DNA of 64,000 bases from Sulfuricella denitrificans skB26 (lineage in GTDB: Bacteria > Pseudomonadota > Gammaproteobacteria > Burkholderiales > Sulfuricellaceae), in the NCBI RefSeq assembly GCF_000297055.2, contig NC_022357.1, positions 1,550,001-1,614,000 of the forward strand, given 5' to 3'. The notes under the pieces are model-generated. The model saw only the letters and a program-made list of their open reading frames with translations, made no database searches and was not told the origin of the DNA. Of the stretch, positions 8,109 to 17,743 are shown one piece after another. The stretch's first letter is position 1. Each line of letters starts with the position of its first letter. A program made the position numbers and the translations under genes.

Positions 8109-10685
8109 ATGAAACGCATGTTGTTTAATGCAACGCAAGCCGAAGAGTTACGCGTTGCTATTGTGGACGGTCAAAAGCTCGTTGACCTGGACATTGAATC
8201 CGCAGGAAAAGAGCAACGTAAAAGCAACATCTACAAAGGTGTCATTACCCGCATCGAGCCCAGTCTCGAGGCCGCCTTCGTTGATTACGGAACCGAACGT
8301 CATGGCTTCCTGCCTTTCAAGGAAGTTTCCCGTGTTAATTTCCTGCTGCCGGAAGGCACGGACATTTCCCGCGCCCGCATCCAGGATGTACTGAAAGAAG
8401 GCCAGGAGCTCATCGTTCAGGTGGAGAAGGACGAACGCGGCAACAAAGGCGCTGCGCTCACCACCTTCATTAGCCTCGCTGGCCGTTACCTGGTCCTGAT
8501 GCCAAACAACCCACGCGGGGGTGGTGTATCCCGCCGTATCGAAGGTGAAGAGCGCAACGAGTTGCGCGACATCATGGCGCAGCTGGATGTCCCCACCGGC
8601 ATGAGCATCATCGCGCGCACCGCAGGTATCGGACGCACGCAGGAAGAACTGCAGTGGGACCTGAACTATCTGATGCAGCTATGGCGTGCAATTGAAAGCG
8701 CCTCCCAACAGCAAAGCGGCGCCTTTCTTATCTACCAGGAAGGTAGTCTGGTCATACGCGCCATCCGCGACCTGTTCCAGCCCGACATCGGCGAAATTCT
8801 GATCGACACTGAAGCGATCTATGATCAGGCTGTGCAGTTCATGAGCCACGTCATGCCCGGCAATGTAAACAAGGTCAAACTGTACCGGGATGACGTACCC
8901 CTGTTCTCGCGTTTCCAGATCGAACACCAGATCGAAACCGCGTTTGCACGGGAAGTCCCCCTGCCCTCAGGTGGCGCCATCGTTATCGACCATACCGAAG
9001 CGCTGGTGTCAGTAGACGTCAACTCGGCCCGCGCCACCCGTGGTGCTGACATTGAGCAGACTGCGTTCAACACCAACCTTGAAGCCGCTGAAGAAGTGGC
9101 ACGCCAATTGCGCTTGCGCGACTTGGGCGGCTTGGTAGTGATCGATTTCATCGACATGGAAAGCACTCGCAACCAGCGTGAAGTTGAAAATCGCTTGCGT
9201 GACGGCCTGCATTACGATCGGGCTCGTGTCCAGATGGGCAAGATATCCCGCTTTGGCCTGCTCGAACTGTCTCGCCAGCGGCTACAGCCCTCGCTCGGCG
9301 AAACCAGCCACATCGGTTGCCCACGCTGCAACGGCACTGGGCACATTCGTGGCACTGAGTCTTCCGCTTTGCATATCCTGAGGATACTGCAGGAAGAAGC
9401 CATGAAGGACAGCACGACTTCAGTTCATGCCCAGGTTCCAGTGGACGTGGCGACCTTCCTGCTGAATGAAAAACGTGCAGAAATTCACGAAATCGAATCG
9501 CGATTCAAGACCAGCATCATGCTGATCCCGAACATCCACATGGAAACGCCGAATTATTCCATAGTCAGGCTGCGAAGCGATGAAGTTAGTAGCGAGGAAA
9601 CGCCAAGCTACCGCATGGTTGAAATGCCGGCTGAAACCGCCGCAGAAAAATCCTTGTCTGCGGAAGACAAGCCGCAACGCCAGATCGCTGCGGTGCGTGG
9701 TATCACAACTGGACAGCCAGCACCGATTGCGGCCGCGGAAAAAACCAAGCAAACCTGGTTTGGCAAGGTCAAGATATGGCTGCAAGGCTTAGGCAGCACT
9801 CAGCCGGAAGAAGAGATCAAGCCCAAAGCGCGTCCAGCAAGAACCGACAGGCCGCGCCGTGAACCGCGTGGTGAAGGTCGCGAAGGAAAGCGTGATGCGG
9901 AGCGAGGTGAACCCCGCCGGACAGAACGCGGAGAAGGTCGTGGCGGTCAAAAGCCACGTGCGCCTGCTCAGCCGCAAGTAAAGAGGGAAAAAGAGGCTGT
10001 CGCCCCTCAGGCATCTGCCCCGGTAGCAGATGTTAAAACAGGCGAAACCGAAGCGCAGGAGCCCAGGAGTCGGCGAGGTCGCCGCGGTGGGCGGCGTGAG
10101 CGCGGGGAACGCACGGAGCGTCCTGAAGCGCCACGTAATCTTCCTGAAAGCACCGAAGTTTCAAGCGAGACAGTACCGGCAGTTATCGCTCTAGAGGTGG
10201 CGAGCACGAGAGTCGAAAAAGTAGAAGCTGCTCCTGAGATGATCTCCGAAGCTTCGCTGCCCATAGTCGTTCAGGAGTCTACTGCAGTTTTAGTGGTGCC
10301 CGAGCCATCCAGACCAGTTGAAACAGAACCTGTCGTAACTGCGTCAGCCGATATCGCTCCAGTCGTTGCCACAGCTGAAGTCGTACCTACCGCCACCCCG
10401 GTCGACATCGCAGTTGCCGCCGTTCCGGTCGACATTGTGCCAGAAGTAGCCCCGACCGAAAGTAAGCCGCGAGCTCCACGTCGCCGTGCCCCACAAACTG
10501 TGCAGGATGATCAAATCGCTTCCAGCGGACTGGTCATGGTAGAAACCAGCCCTGATAAAATCAAAGCTGTTGTAGAAGAAGCCGTAGCCGACAAACCGGA
10601 ACGGGTGCGGCCACGCCGTGCGCCACGCCCTAAAATCGTTGAAGAAAGCGCTCCGCTGGTCCAGGTCGAAACACAGTCCAAGTAA
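8109..10685 (+). CDS. rne: Ribonuclease E
   Basis: An 858-residue endoribonuclease that processes rRNA and tRNA and starts mRNA decay. The N-terminal catalytic half is nearly colinear with E. coli: S1 domain from about 36, DNase-I-like site with D303 in VDVNSARATRG, a second Asp in VIDFIDM, and the Zn-link CPRC at 404-407, the E. coli positions. From about 500 on the sequence turns into the scaffold: an Arg-rich stretch (about 575-690), then Pro/Ala/Val/Glu-rich low complexity with a repeated TPVDI/VPVDI unit. This tail would tether the degradosome, but no helicase- or enolase-binding motif can be recognised. A long leader precedes it. Confidence 0.95.
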   Translation: MKRMLFNATQAEELRVAIVDGQKLVDLDIESAGKEQRKSNIYKGVITRIEPSLEAAFVDYGTERHGFLPFKEVSRVNFLLPEGTDISRARIQDVLKEGQELIVQVEKDERGNKGAALTTFISLAGRYLVLMPNNPRGGGVSRRIEGEERNELRDIMAQLDVPTGMSIIARTAGIGRTQEELQWDLNYLMQLWRAIESASQQQSGAFLIYQEGSLVIRAIRDLFQPDIGEILIDTEAIYDQAVQFMSHVMPGNVNKVKLYRDDVPLFSRFQIEHQIETAFAREVPLPSGGAIVIDHTEALVSVDVNSARATRGADIEQTAFNTNLEAAEEVARQLRLRDLGGLVVIDFIDMESTRNQREVENRLRDGLHYDRARVQMGKISRFGLLELSRQRLQPSLGETSHIGCPRCNGTGHIRGTESSALHILRILQEEAMKDSTTSVHAQVPVDVATFLLNEKRAEIHEIESRFKTSIMLIPNIHMETPNYSIVRLRSDEVSSEETPSYRMVEMPAETAAEKSLSAEDKPQRQIAAVRGITTGQPAPIAAAEKTKQTWFGKVKIWLQGLGSTQPEEEIKPKARPARTDRPRREPRGEGREGKRDAERGEPRRTERGEGRGGQKPRAPAQPQVKREKEAVAPQASAPVADVKTGETEAQEPRSRRGRRGGRRERGERTERPEAPRNLPESTEVSSETVPAVIALEVASTRVEKVEAAPEMISEASLPIVVQESTAVLVVPEPSRPVETEPVVTASADIAPVVATAEVVPTATPVDIAVAAVPVDIVPEVAPTESKPRAPRRRAPQTVQDDQIASSGLVMVETSPDKIKAVVEEAVADKPERVRPRRAPRPKIVEESAPLVQVETQSK

Positions 10686-10698
10686 ACTCCTCTCGCAG

Positions 10699-10734
10699 CC
10701 ACCGGGAAGCTGCCTTTACGCAGCTTCCCGGTGG
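10699..10734. terminator. Strong hairpin between convergent rne and phosphatase genes
   Basis: A perfect 15-pair stem (10699-10713 with 10720-10734) with a 6-base loop sits 14 bases after the rne stop and 15 bases before the stop of the convergent gene. No clear T-run follows on either strand, so it may terminate weakly or protect 3' ends. Confidence 0.6.
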
Positions 10735-10748
10735 ATCGTGCAATCCCC

Positions 10749-11237
10749 TCACTCCTTTGCGATACTTCTTGCCAGGATTTCGTCCAGCAAGCCCAACCCC
10801 GCATCCTCAACCATATTCAGAACGTTCTCAAATCCCTGAATCCCTCCATAGTAAGGATCGGGTACATCGCGCTGGCTGAATCCCCTGCTGAATTCCATAA
10901 ATAACTTGAGTTTGTGCCGCTCCGGCGGCGGGCAGATCTTGATCAGATTGGCCAGATTATCCTCATCCATCGCCAGAATATAATCAAATTCGTAAAAATC
11001 TCTGGCGTCAACCTGCCGCCCGCGCAGGCCGCTCAAATCATAACCCCGTCTCAGCGCAGCCTGCTGGGCTCTTCTGTCGGGCGACGAACCGACATGGTAA
11101 GCATGAGTACCTGCCGAATCGATGATGATAGTCTCGGGTTGAACCGCTTTTGAGACCTGGTGACGAAATACCCCTTCCGCGGTTGGAGATCGGCAAATAT
11201 TGCCCATACAGACAAATAGTATTTTAATTTTTTCCAA
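10749..11237 (-). CDS. Low-molecular-weight protein-tyrosine phosphatase
   Basis: A 162-residue LMW-PTPase. The P-loop CMGNICRS begins at C10, the nucleophile, with the catalytic Arg at R16. The general acid is in DPYYGG near the C-terminus, as the family requires. Such enzymes dephosphorylate tyrosine kinases of polysaccharide export or other targets; no kinase or export genes are present here. The start is read as TTG at 11237, with a GGAG element 9 bases upstream, because the conserved N-terminus leaves no room for another start. Confidence 0.85.
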   Translation of the reverse strand: MEKIKILFVCMGNICRSPTAEGVFRHQVSKAVQPETIIIDSAGTHAYHVGSSPDRRAQQAALRRGYDLSGLRGRQVDARDFYEFDYILAMDEDNLANLIKICPPPERHKLKLFMEFSRGFSQRDVPDPYYGGIQGFENVLNMVEDAGLGLLDEILARSIAKE

Positions 11238-11353
11238 TTCCAGCTACTCCATAGAAACATCAAATCAAATCATCACAGAAAAATTTAACAAAAATACTCA
11301 ATGGACTAGAATTATATGGAATTTATGCTGAATGGTACTAACATGGAACCACA

Positions 11354-11391
11354 AATAATAGTTGACTAAATAACTAAACTATTATTACAAT
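11354..11391 (+). promoter_or_regulatory. Promoter with overlapping inverted repeat upstream of ankyrin gene
   Basis: A -35 TTGACT (11362-11367) and a -10 TACAAT (11386-11391) with an 18-base spacer stand 35 bases before the ankyrin gene. A 10-base inverted repeat (AATAATAGTT at 11354-11363, AACTATTATT at 11377-11386) brackets the promoter and could be an operator. The surrounding 11238-11400 is AT-rich and contains no gene. Confidence 0.45.
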
Positions 11392-11426
11392 ACATGCACT
11401 TTTTTGAAATCGCCGTGGAGAATACT

Positions 11427-11996
11427 ATGTCCGCCAACCTGTTCAATGCCGCCGCTACTGGCGACACCACTCAAATCCGTGCCCTGCTGCAAGGTGGCGC
11501 GGACTGCAACAGCCGCAACACCGATGGCGGCACATTACTGATGTTAGCAGCCGGAGCCGGTCACCTCGAAGTGGTGAAGGCATTGATCGAACTTGGTGTT
11601 GACGTCAATGCGACTGACCAACTAGGCTGGACCGCACTGATGAAAGCACTGTACAACCATGAGCTTAATCGTGGTTTTCCTGAAATCGTTAGCACTTTGA
11701 TTGACGCCGGAGCCGATATCGAGACCCAGATTGGCTACGGCACTCGTCCGTTGATGCTTGCCGCGGGCTACGGTGAAGCGGGCGTTATTGATGCCCTGTT
11801 AAAGGCTGGAGTGGATGTCCGTGCCAAAAACGAAGGTGGCCGCACGGCGCTGATGATGGCGAAGGACAAGGACTACGTTGAAGTTATCAACCAGTTGCAT
11901 GAGGCCGAACTGGAACTCAGCGATGATCTGTCCTGTGGTTCACGTACGCCGCCAGGCGTCAACGTAGTCACTTTTATGAAAAATTCGGAGCATTGA
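11427..11996 (+). CDS. Ankyrin repeat protein
   Basis: A 189-residue protein made almost entirely of ankyrin repeats (about 4 to 5, e.g. DGGTLLMLAAGAGHLEVVKAL and LGWTALMKALYNH). It has no signal peptide and is therefore probably cytoplasmic. Ankyrin proteins mediate protein binding; the partner is unknown. The ATG at 11427 is chosen because GGAG lies 6 bases upstream; an ATG at 11394 has none. It has its own promoter with a palindrome. The gene is convergent with uvrB. Confidence 0.8.
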   Translation: MSANLFNAAATGDTTQIRALLQGGADCNSRNTDGGTLLMLAAGAGHLEVVKALIELGVDVNATDQLGWTALMKALYNHELNRGFPEIVSTLIDAGADIETQIGYGTRPLMLAAGYGEAGVIDALLKAGVDVRAKNEGGRTALMMAKDKDYVEVINQLHEAELELSDDLSCGSRTPPGVNVVTFMKNSEH

Positions 11997-12029
11997 TCTT
12001 CCATCCACAGCCAATAGTTGTGGTAATGC

Positions 12030-14045
12030 TTACGTTTTAAACATCAGCGCCTTAATCTGATTCAATTTGTCGCGTAGCTGCGTGGCACGTTCGAACTCAA
12101 GATTCCGGGCGCAAGCCAGCATTTCTTTTTCCAGTTGCTTGATTTCCTTGGTCAGCTTCTTCTCGTCCAGGTGCTTGTAGGCAGCAAGCTCCTGAGCGAC
12201 TTTCAGTTCCTTCTGGGCGGTGTCGATATCGAACACGCCATCGATGATGTCCTTGATACGCTTGGTGACCCCTCTCGGCGTGATGCCGTGAGCGGTGTTA
12301 TGGGCAACCTGCTTAGCCCGGCGTCGCTCTGTTTCGTCCATCGCCCGGCGCATGGAATTAGTGATTTTGTCGCCATAGAGAATCGCGGTGCCATTAATGT
12401 GACGTGCCGCCCTTCCTATGGTCTGGATCAGCGCACGTTCGGAACGCAAGAAGCCCTCCTTGTCGGCGTCCAGAATTGCAACCAACGATACCTCTGGAAT
12501 ATCAAGGCCTTCTCGCAACAAGTTAATTCCAATTAGCACATCGAACACCCCCAGTCGCAGGTCGCGGATGATCTCGACCCTTTCAACCGTGTCGATGTCC
12601 GAGTGCACGTAGCGAACCTTGATTCCATGATCAGACAGATAGTCGGTCAAATCCTCGGCCATGCGCTTGGTCAGAGTAGTGACCAGCACGCGCTCGCCTA
12701 GCGCAATTCGGGCGTTGAGTTCGGAGAGCAGATCGTCCACCTGGTTGGTTGCCGGGCGGACTTCGATCTTCGGATCGACTAACCCGGTTGGCCTCACCAC
12801 TTGTTCGACCACTTGGCCCGCATGCTGCGCCTCGTAATCAGCAGGCGTAGCGGAAACGAAAATGGACTGCCGCATCACCTTTTCGAACTCGTCGAAGCGC
12901 AGGGGCCGGTTATCGAGTGCAGAGGGCAGACGGAAACCATATCCCACCAGATTTTCCTTGCGCGCCCGATCACCCTTGTACATGCCGCCGATTTGCGGGA
13001 TGGTGACATGGCTTTCGTCTAGGAACATCAGTGCGTTAGGTGGCAGATAGTCGATCAGTGTGGGCGGCGGATCGCCCGGATTCCTGCCGGACAGATGGCG
13101 CGAGTAGTTTTCGATGCCCTTGCAGAACCCCAACTCGTTGAGCATTTCCAGGTCGAAGCGGGTGCGCTGCTCGATCCGCTGCGCTTCCACTAATTTATGC
13201 TCTTTCTGGAAAAACTCGATGCGCTCGCGCAATTCCAGCTTGATCGCCTCGATCGCCCGCAGCGTGGTACTGCGTGGCGTGACGTAATGGCTTGACGGGT
13301 AAACTGTATAGCGCGGAACCTTGCGCTGAATATGGCCGGTCAGCGGGTCGAACAAAGAAATACTCTCGACTTCGTCATCGAACAAACTGACCCGCACCGC
13401 TGTTTCCGCGCTTTCTGCCGGATAGATGTCGAGCACATCACCGCGCACACGAAAGGTGCCGCGTCGAAAATCGATCTCGTTGCGGTCGTACTGCATCTCG
13501 GTGAGGCGCTTGATGGCATCGCGCTGAGACATCGTCTCGCCCTGGCGCAGATGCAGAATCATGCCGTGGTAATCCACCGGATCGCCGATACCGTAAATGC
13601 ACGAAACCGAGGCGACGATCACGCAATCCTCACGCTCCAGCAAAGATTTGGTGGCGGATAACCGCATCTGTTCGATGTGCTCGTTGATGCTGGAGTCTTT
13701 TTCGATGAACATATCACGCGACGGAACATAGGCTTCCGGCTGGTAATAATCGTAATAGGAAACAAAATATTCCACCGCGTTTTCCGGAAAGAACTCGCGC
13801 ATCTCGGAATACAATTGCGCCGCCAGAGTCTTATTGTGCGCCATGACAATGGCTGGTCGGCCAAGTTGGGCGATGACATTGGCCATGGTGAAGGTCTTGC
13901 CGGAGCCGGTCACACCGAGCAAGGTCTGGAACGCCAGCCCGTCGTTCAGGCCTTCGACCAACTGTGCGATGGCATTGGGCTGATCCCCGGCGGGCTCAAA
14001 CGGCTGGTGAAGTTTGTAGGGGCTATTGGGAAATGTGACGATCAC
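12030..14045 (-). CDS. uvrB: Excinuclease ABC subunit B (UvrB)
   Basis: A 671-residue DNA damage-recognition helicase of nucleotide excision repair. Walker A GVTGSGKT lies near 44, the beta-hairpin [12 protein letters not shown] near 95, the DESHV motif near 340, and helicase motifs SATP and QTIGRAARH follow. The C-terminal UVR domain (about 630-665) binds UvrC. The length and all motifs agree with an intact enzyme. It starts with GTG at 14045. It is divergent from aspC, with about 80 bases between the two starts. Confidence 0.96.
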   Translation of the reverse strand: MIVTFPNSPYKLHQPFEPAGDQPNAIAQLVEGLNDGLAFQTLLGVTGSGKTFTMANVIAQLGRPAIVMAHNKTLAAQLYSEMREFFPENAVEYFVSYYDYYQPEAYVPSRDMFIEKDSSINEHIEQMRLSATKSLLEREDCVIVASVSCIYGIGDPVDYHGMILHLRQGETMSQRDAIKRLTEMQYDRNEIDFRRGTFRVRGDVLDIYPAESAETAVRVSLFDDEVESISLFDPLTGHIQRKVPRYTVYPSSHYVTPRSTTLRAIEAIKLELRERIEFFQKEHKLVEAQRIEQRTRFDLEMLNELGFCKGIENYSRHLSGRNPGDPPPTLIDYLPPNALMFLDESHVTIPQIGGMYKGDRARKENLVGYGFRLPSALDNRPLRFDEFEKVMRQSIFVSATPADYEAQHAGQVVEQVVRPTGLVDPKIEVRPATNQVDDLLSELNARIALGERVLVTTLTKRMAEDLTDYLSDHGIKVRYVHSDIDTVERVEIIRDLRLGVFDVLIGINLLREGLDIPEVSLVAILDADKEGFLRSERALIQTIGRAARHINGTAILYGDKITNSMRRAMDETERRRAKQVAHNTAHGITPRGVTKRIKDIIDGVFDIDTAQKELKVAQELAAYKHLDEKKLTKEIKQLEKEMLACARNLEFERATQLRDKLNQIKALMFKT

Positions 14046-14126
14046 GGGTAAAATTGTGCGGTTTGATAACTTTAAATTGTATCATGCAGGCACTGGCCCG
14101 CATTGCTCTCACTTAAGGATAGAATC

Positions 14127-15320
14127 TTGGAACTGTCTCAGCGCGTTCAGGCCATCAAGGAATCCCCTACCCTCGCCGTAAGCGCACGCGCTGCCCGGCT
14201 CAAGGCTGAAGGTAAGGACATCATCGGCCTCGGCGTCGGCGAACCAGATTTTGACACTCCGCAGCACATCAAGGACGCCGCCAAAAAGGCCATTGACGAC
14301 GGGTTTACCAAATACACCCCGGTCAGCGGCATACCCAGCCTGAAAAATGCCATCGTCGCCAAACTCAAGCGTGACAACGACCTGGATTACACCGCAAAAG
14401 AAGTTATTGTCGGCGTCGGCGGCAAGCAGTGCATCTTCAATCTGGCTTTGGCCGTCCTGAATCCGGGCGACGAAGTAGTCATCCCGGCCCCATACTGGGT
14501 TTCCTATGCTGATATCGCCATAGTGGCCGAAGCCAAGCCGGTGATCGTCGAATGCGGCATCGAACAGGGCTTCAAGATCACCCCGACACAGCTGGATGAG
14601 GCCATCACGCCCAAGACAAAAATATTCATGATCAACAGCCCGTCCAACCCGACCGGGGCGGTCTACACACTGGACGAACTGAAGGCCCTGGGTGAAGTGC
14701 TGAAACGTCACTCTCACGTACTGGTGGCCACTGACGACATGTACGAGCATGTCAACCTGTCCGGCGCGAAGTTCTTCAACATCCTCAACGCCACCCCTGA
14801 GCTGAAAGACCGATGCGTCGTGCTGAACGGCGTGTCGAAGGCCTATTCAATGACAGGCTGGCGTATTGGCTACGCTGCCGGCCCGGAAAATATCATCAAG
14901 GCGATGGAAATTCTTCAGTCCCAATCCACCTCCAACCCCACCTCGATCTCACAGGTGGCGGCCCAAGCCGCCCTGGATGGCGATCAGTCATGCATCGAGC
15001 CGATGGTGAAAGCCTTCCGCGAACGCCATGAGTTCGTAGTGCGTCGCTTCAATGAAATGAAGGGGGTGAAGTGCATCCATGCCGGCGGCGCCTTCTACGC
15101 CTTCCCAGACGCACGAGAAGCCATTGCTGAACTGCATCGTCGCGGCACTATCGCAGAAGCGACTGACATGGCTCTTTCAGAATACCTGCTGGAAAAAGCG
15201 GGAGTGGCCATCGTCCCGGGTTCGGCCTTCGGCGCGGAGGGCTACTTCCGCATCTCCTTCGCCACCTCGATGAAAAATCTGGAGATGGCCCTGGATCGTA
15301 TCCAGAAAGCACTTGAGTAG
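14127..15320 (+). CDS. aspC: Aspartate aminotransferase, class I (type Ib)
   Basis: A 397-residue PLP enzyme that interconverts aspartate and oxaloacetate. The PLP lysine is K238 in SKAYSMTGWR. NSPSNPTGA and the C-terminal FRISFATS (phosphate-binding Arg) are typical of the Thermus/Rhizobium-type subgroup. An in-frame TTG at 14103 exists, but the TTG at 14127 is preceded by AAGGA with a 7-base gap and fits the family N-terminus, so it is preferred. An intrinsic terminator follows. The enzyme may use oxaloacetate made by PycAB. Confidence 0.9.
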   Translation: MELSQRVQAIKESPTLAVSARAARLKAEGKDIIGLGVGEPDFDTPQHIKDAAKKAIDDGFTKYTPVSGIPSLKNAIVAKLKRDNDLDYTAKEVIVGVGGKQCIFNLALAVLNPGDEVVIPAPYWVSYADIAIVAEAKPVIVECGIEQGFKITPTQLDEAITPKTKIFMINSPSNPTGAVYTLDELKALGEVLKRHSHVLVATDDMYEHVNLSGAKFFNILNATPELKDRCVVLNGVSKAYSMTGWRIGYAAGPENIIKAMEILQSQSTSNPTSISQVAAQAALDGDQSCIEPMVKAFRERHEFVVRRFNEMKGVKCIHAGGAFYAFPDAREAIAELHRRGTIAEATDMALSEYLLEKAGVAIVPGSAFGAEGYFRISFATSMKNLEMALDRIQKALE

Positions 15321-15350
15321 CTTTGAATTAAACCCGTTACTGAGTTATTG

Positions 15351-15383
15351 AAGGGCGCCAGGAACGGCGCCCTTTATTTTTTC
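15351..15383 (+). terminator. Intrinsic terminator of aspC
   Basis: A 9-pair GC-rich stem (AAGGGCGCC at 15351-15359 with GGCGCCCTT at 15366-15374) is followed by TATTTTTTC. It lies 31 bases after the aspC stop and overlaps the stop codon of the convergent gene. Confidence 0.85.
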
Positions 15384-16699
15384 TTGCCGCCGAACCAGCT
15401 TTCCAGTTTGTCGGCCGCCTGCACCCCCAGGGACGTTCCCACTCCGGGGCCAAGGATCGCCGTCCCCACCACAGCCCCGGTGACCGCTGCTCCGGTGGGG
15501 AACATGACCGGGTCCTGCAGCGTGCCGGAAACCCTGAGCGGGACACTTACCAGTGAAACACCTTGCTTCACCTCGACATAAACCTTGCCACCCAGTTGTT
15601 TTGAAGACGAAATATCCACATCCCCGTTGGCATTGAGTACTCCGGAAGAAATGTTCAGCTTGCTCAAACGGATGTCTTTCCCTGCAACGTTAAATATCCC
15701 GCTGAATTCCTCGAACGCTGTCTGTCCACCGCGCACTTCCTTGATCTTGATCGGTTGAGCCGCTCTTGCCAGATCGAAACCGTGCAACACCCCATTGTGG
15801 ATAGAAAAATCGCCATCAACATTCGGACTATCCGCAAGCTGAGATGCCGTTCTGCCATTCATTGCGAACCTGGCTTTGGCATTGAGCCGGCCATTTACAC
15901 GGGCTTTGGAATTGAACAGTGGCAACAGAGACTCCAGCGCCACGCGCTGGCTCTTAAGGTCGCCTTTAAGCCGCCACCCTGATTTCCAGTTGAGCTCGGC
16001 CGCCCCCTTGAGTGTCCCTCCATAGAGCTTGCCATCGATATCCTTGAGCCGTAACGCTTCACTATCGACGACTCCGGCAATGTTCAGCACGTCGAACTGA
16101 AACGCCGGCCCCACAGGAAAGCGCCATTGCTGAGCAGAGAGCTTTAAATCGAAGTCACTGTCCGATATGGGCGTAGCATCCAGCTTGAGCTTGCCGTCAT
16201 CGCTCGCAAGTAGCGCATTCTTCAAACCCCCGTCCGAGTTCATGTTTACTACCACGCTGAACAGGGGCAACGCCATGCCTGGTGAATCCAGCGTGACGTG
16301 ATTCAAACCGATTTTTTCGATTCTTACTGTTTGGGGACCTCCATCCGATTTGAACCAGGCTGGCATCTTTCCCAGCATGTCCGTACGGATGGAAATCGTG
16401 TCCAGGTCAATATTGCGTAAAATCTTGACTGTGCTAAACAACGAACTTAAATTCGGACTGACCTTGACCGAAGCTATCCTGACTTCTTGCTGGGCGCCGA
16501 TGGTAATTCTTTCTAGCGCCACATGAGGCATGGGAACCAGCGAAAAACGCAACGAGCCAATCTTGACAGGTTCATTCAGCTTTTCACCCGCCTGCTTCTC
16601 GATTTCAGGAATATATGTGTTCAACGGGATGAGAAAAGGCAGACCGATTACAGCCAGAAAAACAACTAGAATAATAAACAGGCGCTTAGTCCACTTCAC
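15374..16699 (-). CDS. AsmA family protein
   Basis: A 441-residue membrane-anchored periplasmic protein. A single N-terminal helix (about 6-24) is followed by an AsmA-type N-terminal chorein-like region and a C-terminal AsmA_2-like part (VNGRLNAKARFAMNG, DGDFSIHNGVL-type motifs). AsmA proteins are thought to move or balance phospholipids toward the outer membrane. The GTG at 16699 is chosen because AAGGTAG precedes it at the right distance; the open frame continues 22 codons further upstream without a ribosome site. The C-terminal Gly/Val-rich segment could be amphipathic. No operon partner is present. Confidence 0.75.
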   Translation of the reverse strand: MKWTKRLFIILVVFLAVIGLPFLIPLNTYIPEIEKQAGEKLNEPVKIGSLRFSLVPMPHVALERITIGAQQEVRIASVKVSPNLSSLFSTVKILRNIDLDTISIRTDMLGKMPAWFKSDGGPQTVRIEKIGLNHVTLDSPGMALPLFSVVVNMNSDGGLKNALLASDDGKLKLDATPISDSDFDLKLSAQQWRFPVGPAFQFDVLNIAGVVDSEALRLKDIDGKLYGGTLKGAAELNWKSGWRLKGDLKSQRVALESLLPLFNSKARVNGRLNAKARFAMNGRTASQLADSPNVDGDFSIHNGVLHGFDLARAAQPIKIKEVRGGQTAFEEFSGIFNVAGKDIRLSKLNISSGVLNANGDVDISSSKQLGGKVYVEVKQGVSLVSVPLRVSGTLQDPVMFPTGAAVTGAVVGTAILGPGVGTSLGVQAADKLESWFGGKKK

Positions 16700-16749
16700 A
16701 GTATCTACCTTAAAAATTACGCCATTTACGGCAACATCACAGATAGGAA

Positions 16750-16778
16750 TTGACCTTTTTACCACAGCAAAGTAAAAT
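16750..16778 (+). promoter_or_regulatory. Promoter of tRNA-Asn
   Basis: TTGACC (16750-16755), a 17-base spacer and TAAAAT (16773-16778) place the start about 9 bases upstream of the mature tRNA. It is a good sigma70 match at the expected place. Confidence 0.7.
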
Positions 16779-16793
16779 CCGCAGCTTGTTAAT

Positions 16794-16869
16794 TCCCTGA
16801 TAGCTCAGTTGGTAGAGCGACGGACTGTTAATCCGCAGGTCCCTGGTTCGAGTCCAGGTCGGGGAGCCA
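16794..16869 (+). tRNA. tRNA-Asn (anticodon GTT)
   Basis: A 76-base cloverleaf. The acceptor stem TCCCTGA pairs with TCGGGGA (one G-U pair), the T-loop GGTTCGAGTCC is canonical, the anticodon loop CTGTTAA carries GTT at 16827-16829, and 3' CCA is encoded at 16867-16869. It is close to E. coli tRNA-Asn in the anticodon arm. Its own promoter and terminator flank it. Confidence 0.97.
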
Positions 16870-16887
16870 AATTTGCAGTACAGTTAG

Positions 16888-16917
16888 AGGGTTACCGTTT
16901 AGGCGGTAGCCCTTTTT
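16888..16917 (+). terminator. Terminator of tRNA-Asn
   Basis: A 10-pair stem (16888-16897 with 16904-16913, one G-U) with a 6-base loop is followed by a T-run, 18 bases after the tRNA. Confidence 0.8.
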
Positions 16918-17000
16918 CTATTCCGCCTCTATATAGACCTCTTCGGGGCTCCGCATCGAAGTAGTTTTGTTCACTTTTGGCAGTTAAATCAGGAAAATTA

Positions 17001-17390
17001 ATGCGTAATTTTTGGACCATCTTTACAGTAGCTCTGCTCATTTTTAGCGCTTCGGCACAAGCAAACGAATCCAAGGAAGGGGGCTCATCTCCCTATGCCA
17101 AGTTAGAAGTTTTCACAGTCAACCTTCAGGGTTTAACGCATTACTTACAGGTTGGCATAGCCCTTAAGGTCTCAAAATCCGAAGTTGGTGAAGAAGTCAA
17201 AGTTTGGAATCCCGTAATTCGTCATGAATTGATCCTGCTACTCAGCAGTCAAAATAGTGAAGAACTTGCCACGACCGAAGGCAAGAAAAAAGTAATGGCA
17301 GCCATCAAGACTGTCATCAACAAGATTCTGAAACTTGATGACAAAGAAGGTGTAACGGACGTTCTGTTCGAGTCTTTCGTCATTCAGTAA
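17001..17390 (+). CDS. FliL-like periplasmic protein (orphan)
   Basis: A 129-residue protein with a signal peptide (about 1-20, ending SAQA) and the FliL-type domain: it starts at a KLEVFTVNL region and ends with a helix plus GVTDVLFESFVIQ. FliL helps the flagellar stator, but FliL proper has an uncleaved anchor and sits in a flagellar operon. Here no flagellar gene is near, so this is an orphan homologue whose job is unknown. The ATG at 17001 is preceded by AGGAAAA; an in-frame ATG 8 codons upstream lacks a site. Confidence 0.7.
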   Translation: MRNFWTIFTVALLIFSASAQANESKEGGSSPYAKLEVFTVNLQGLTHYLQVGIALKVSKSEVGEEVKVWNPVIRHELILLLSSQNSEELATTEGKKKVMAAIKTVINKILKLDDKEGVTDVLFESFVIQ

Positions 17391-17480
17391 ATACCGCCCC
17401 TTTTTTCAGGGCTCGATATCAGGCACTGAGGCTACAAATAAAGTACTTTGTCTATCTTTAACTCTACCCCTTAGCCAAGC

Positions 17481-17708
17481 ATGAATGCTTTCATCTCACT
17501 TGTATTGAATTGGCTCAAGCCACTTGACAACGCGCCGGTCGAAATTCGACGTGCCAAACAATTAATCGCTGCCATTGACGCTGGCGGTACTCCTCTTGAT
17601 TCAGCCAGAATTTCCAGAATTGCAGAAGATCTCGGGTTGGAGGTATCAAAAAAGGCTCGGATGGAGGACACTATTGACCGAATTCGGATGGCGCTTAAAC
17701 GCTACTGA
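17481..17708 (+). CDS. Small protein of unknown function, 75 aa
   Basis: Not recognised. It encodes a short hydrophobic start (MNAFISLVLNWLKPL) followed by a charged, mostly helical remainder that includes EIRRAKQLIAAIDAGGTP and ends with Lys/Arg. No cysteine or catalytic motif is visible. No clear ribosome site precedes the ATG. It lies between the FliL-like gene and the YjdM-like gene with about 90- and 35-base gaps. It could be a small HTH-like or nucleic-acid-binding protein, but this is only a guess from charge. Confidence 0.5.
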   Translation: MNAFISLVLNWLKPLDNAPVEIRRAKQLIAAIDAGGTPLDSARISRIAEDLGLEVSKKARMEDTIDRIRMALKRY

Positions 17709-17743
17709 CGACCTACTGACTATGCGCTGTTTCTGGATATCCC

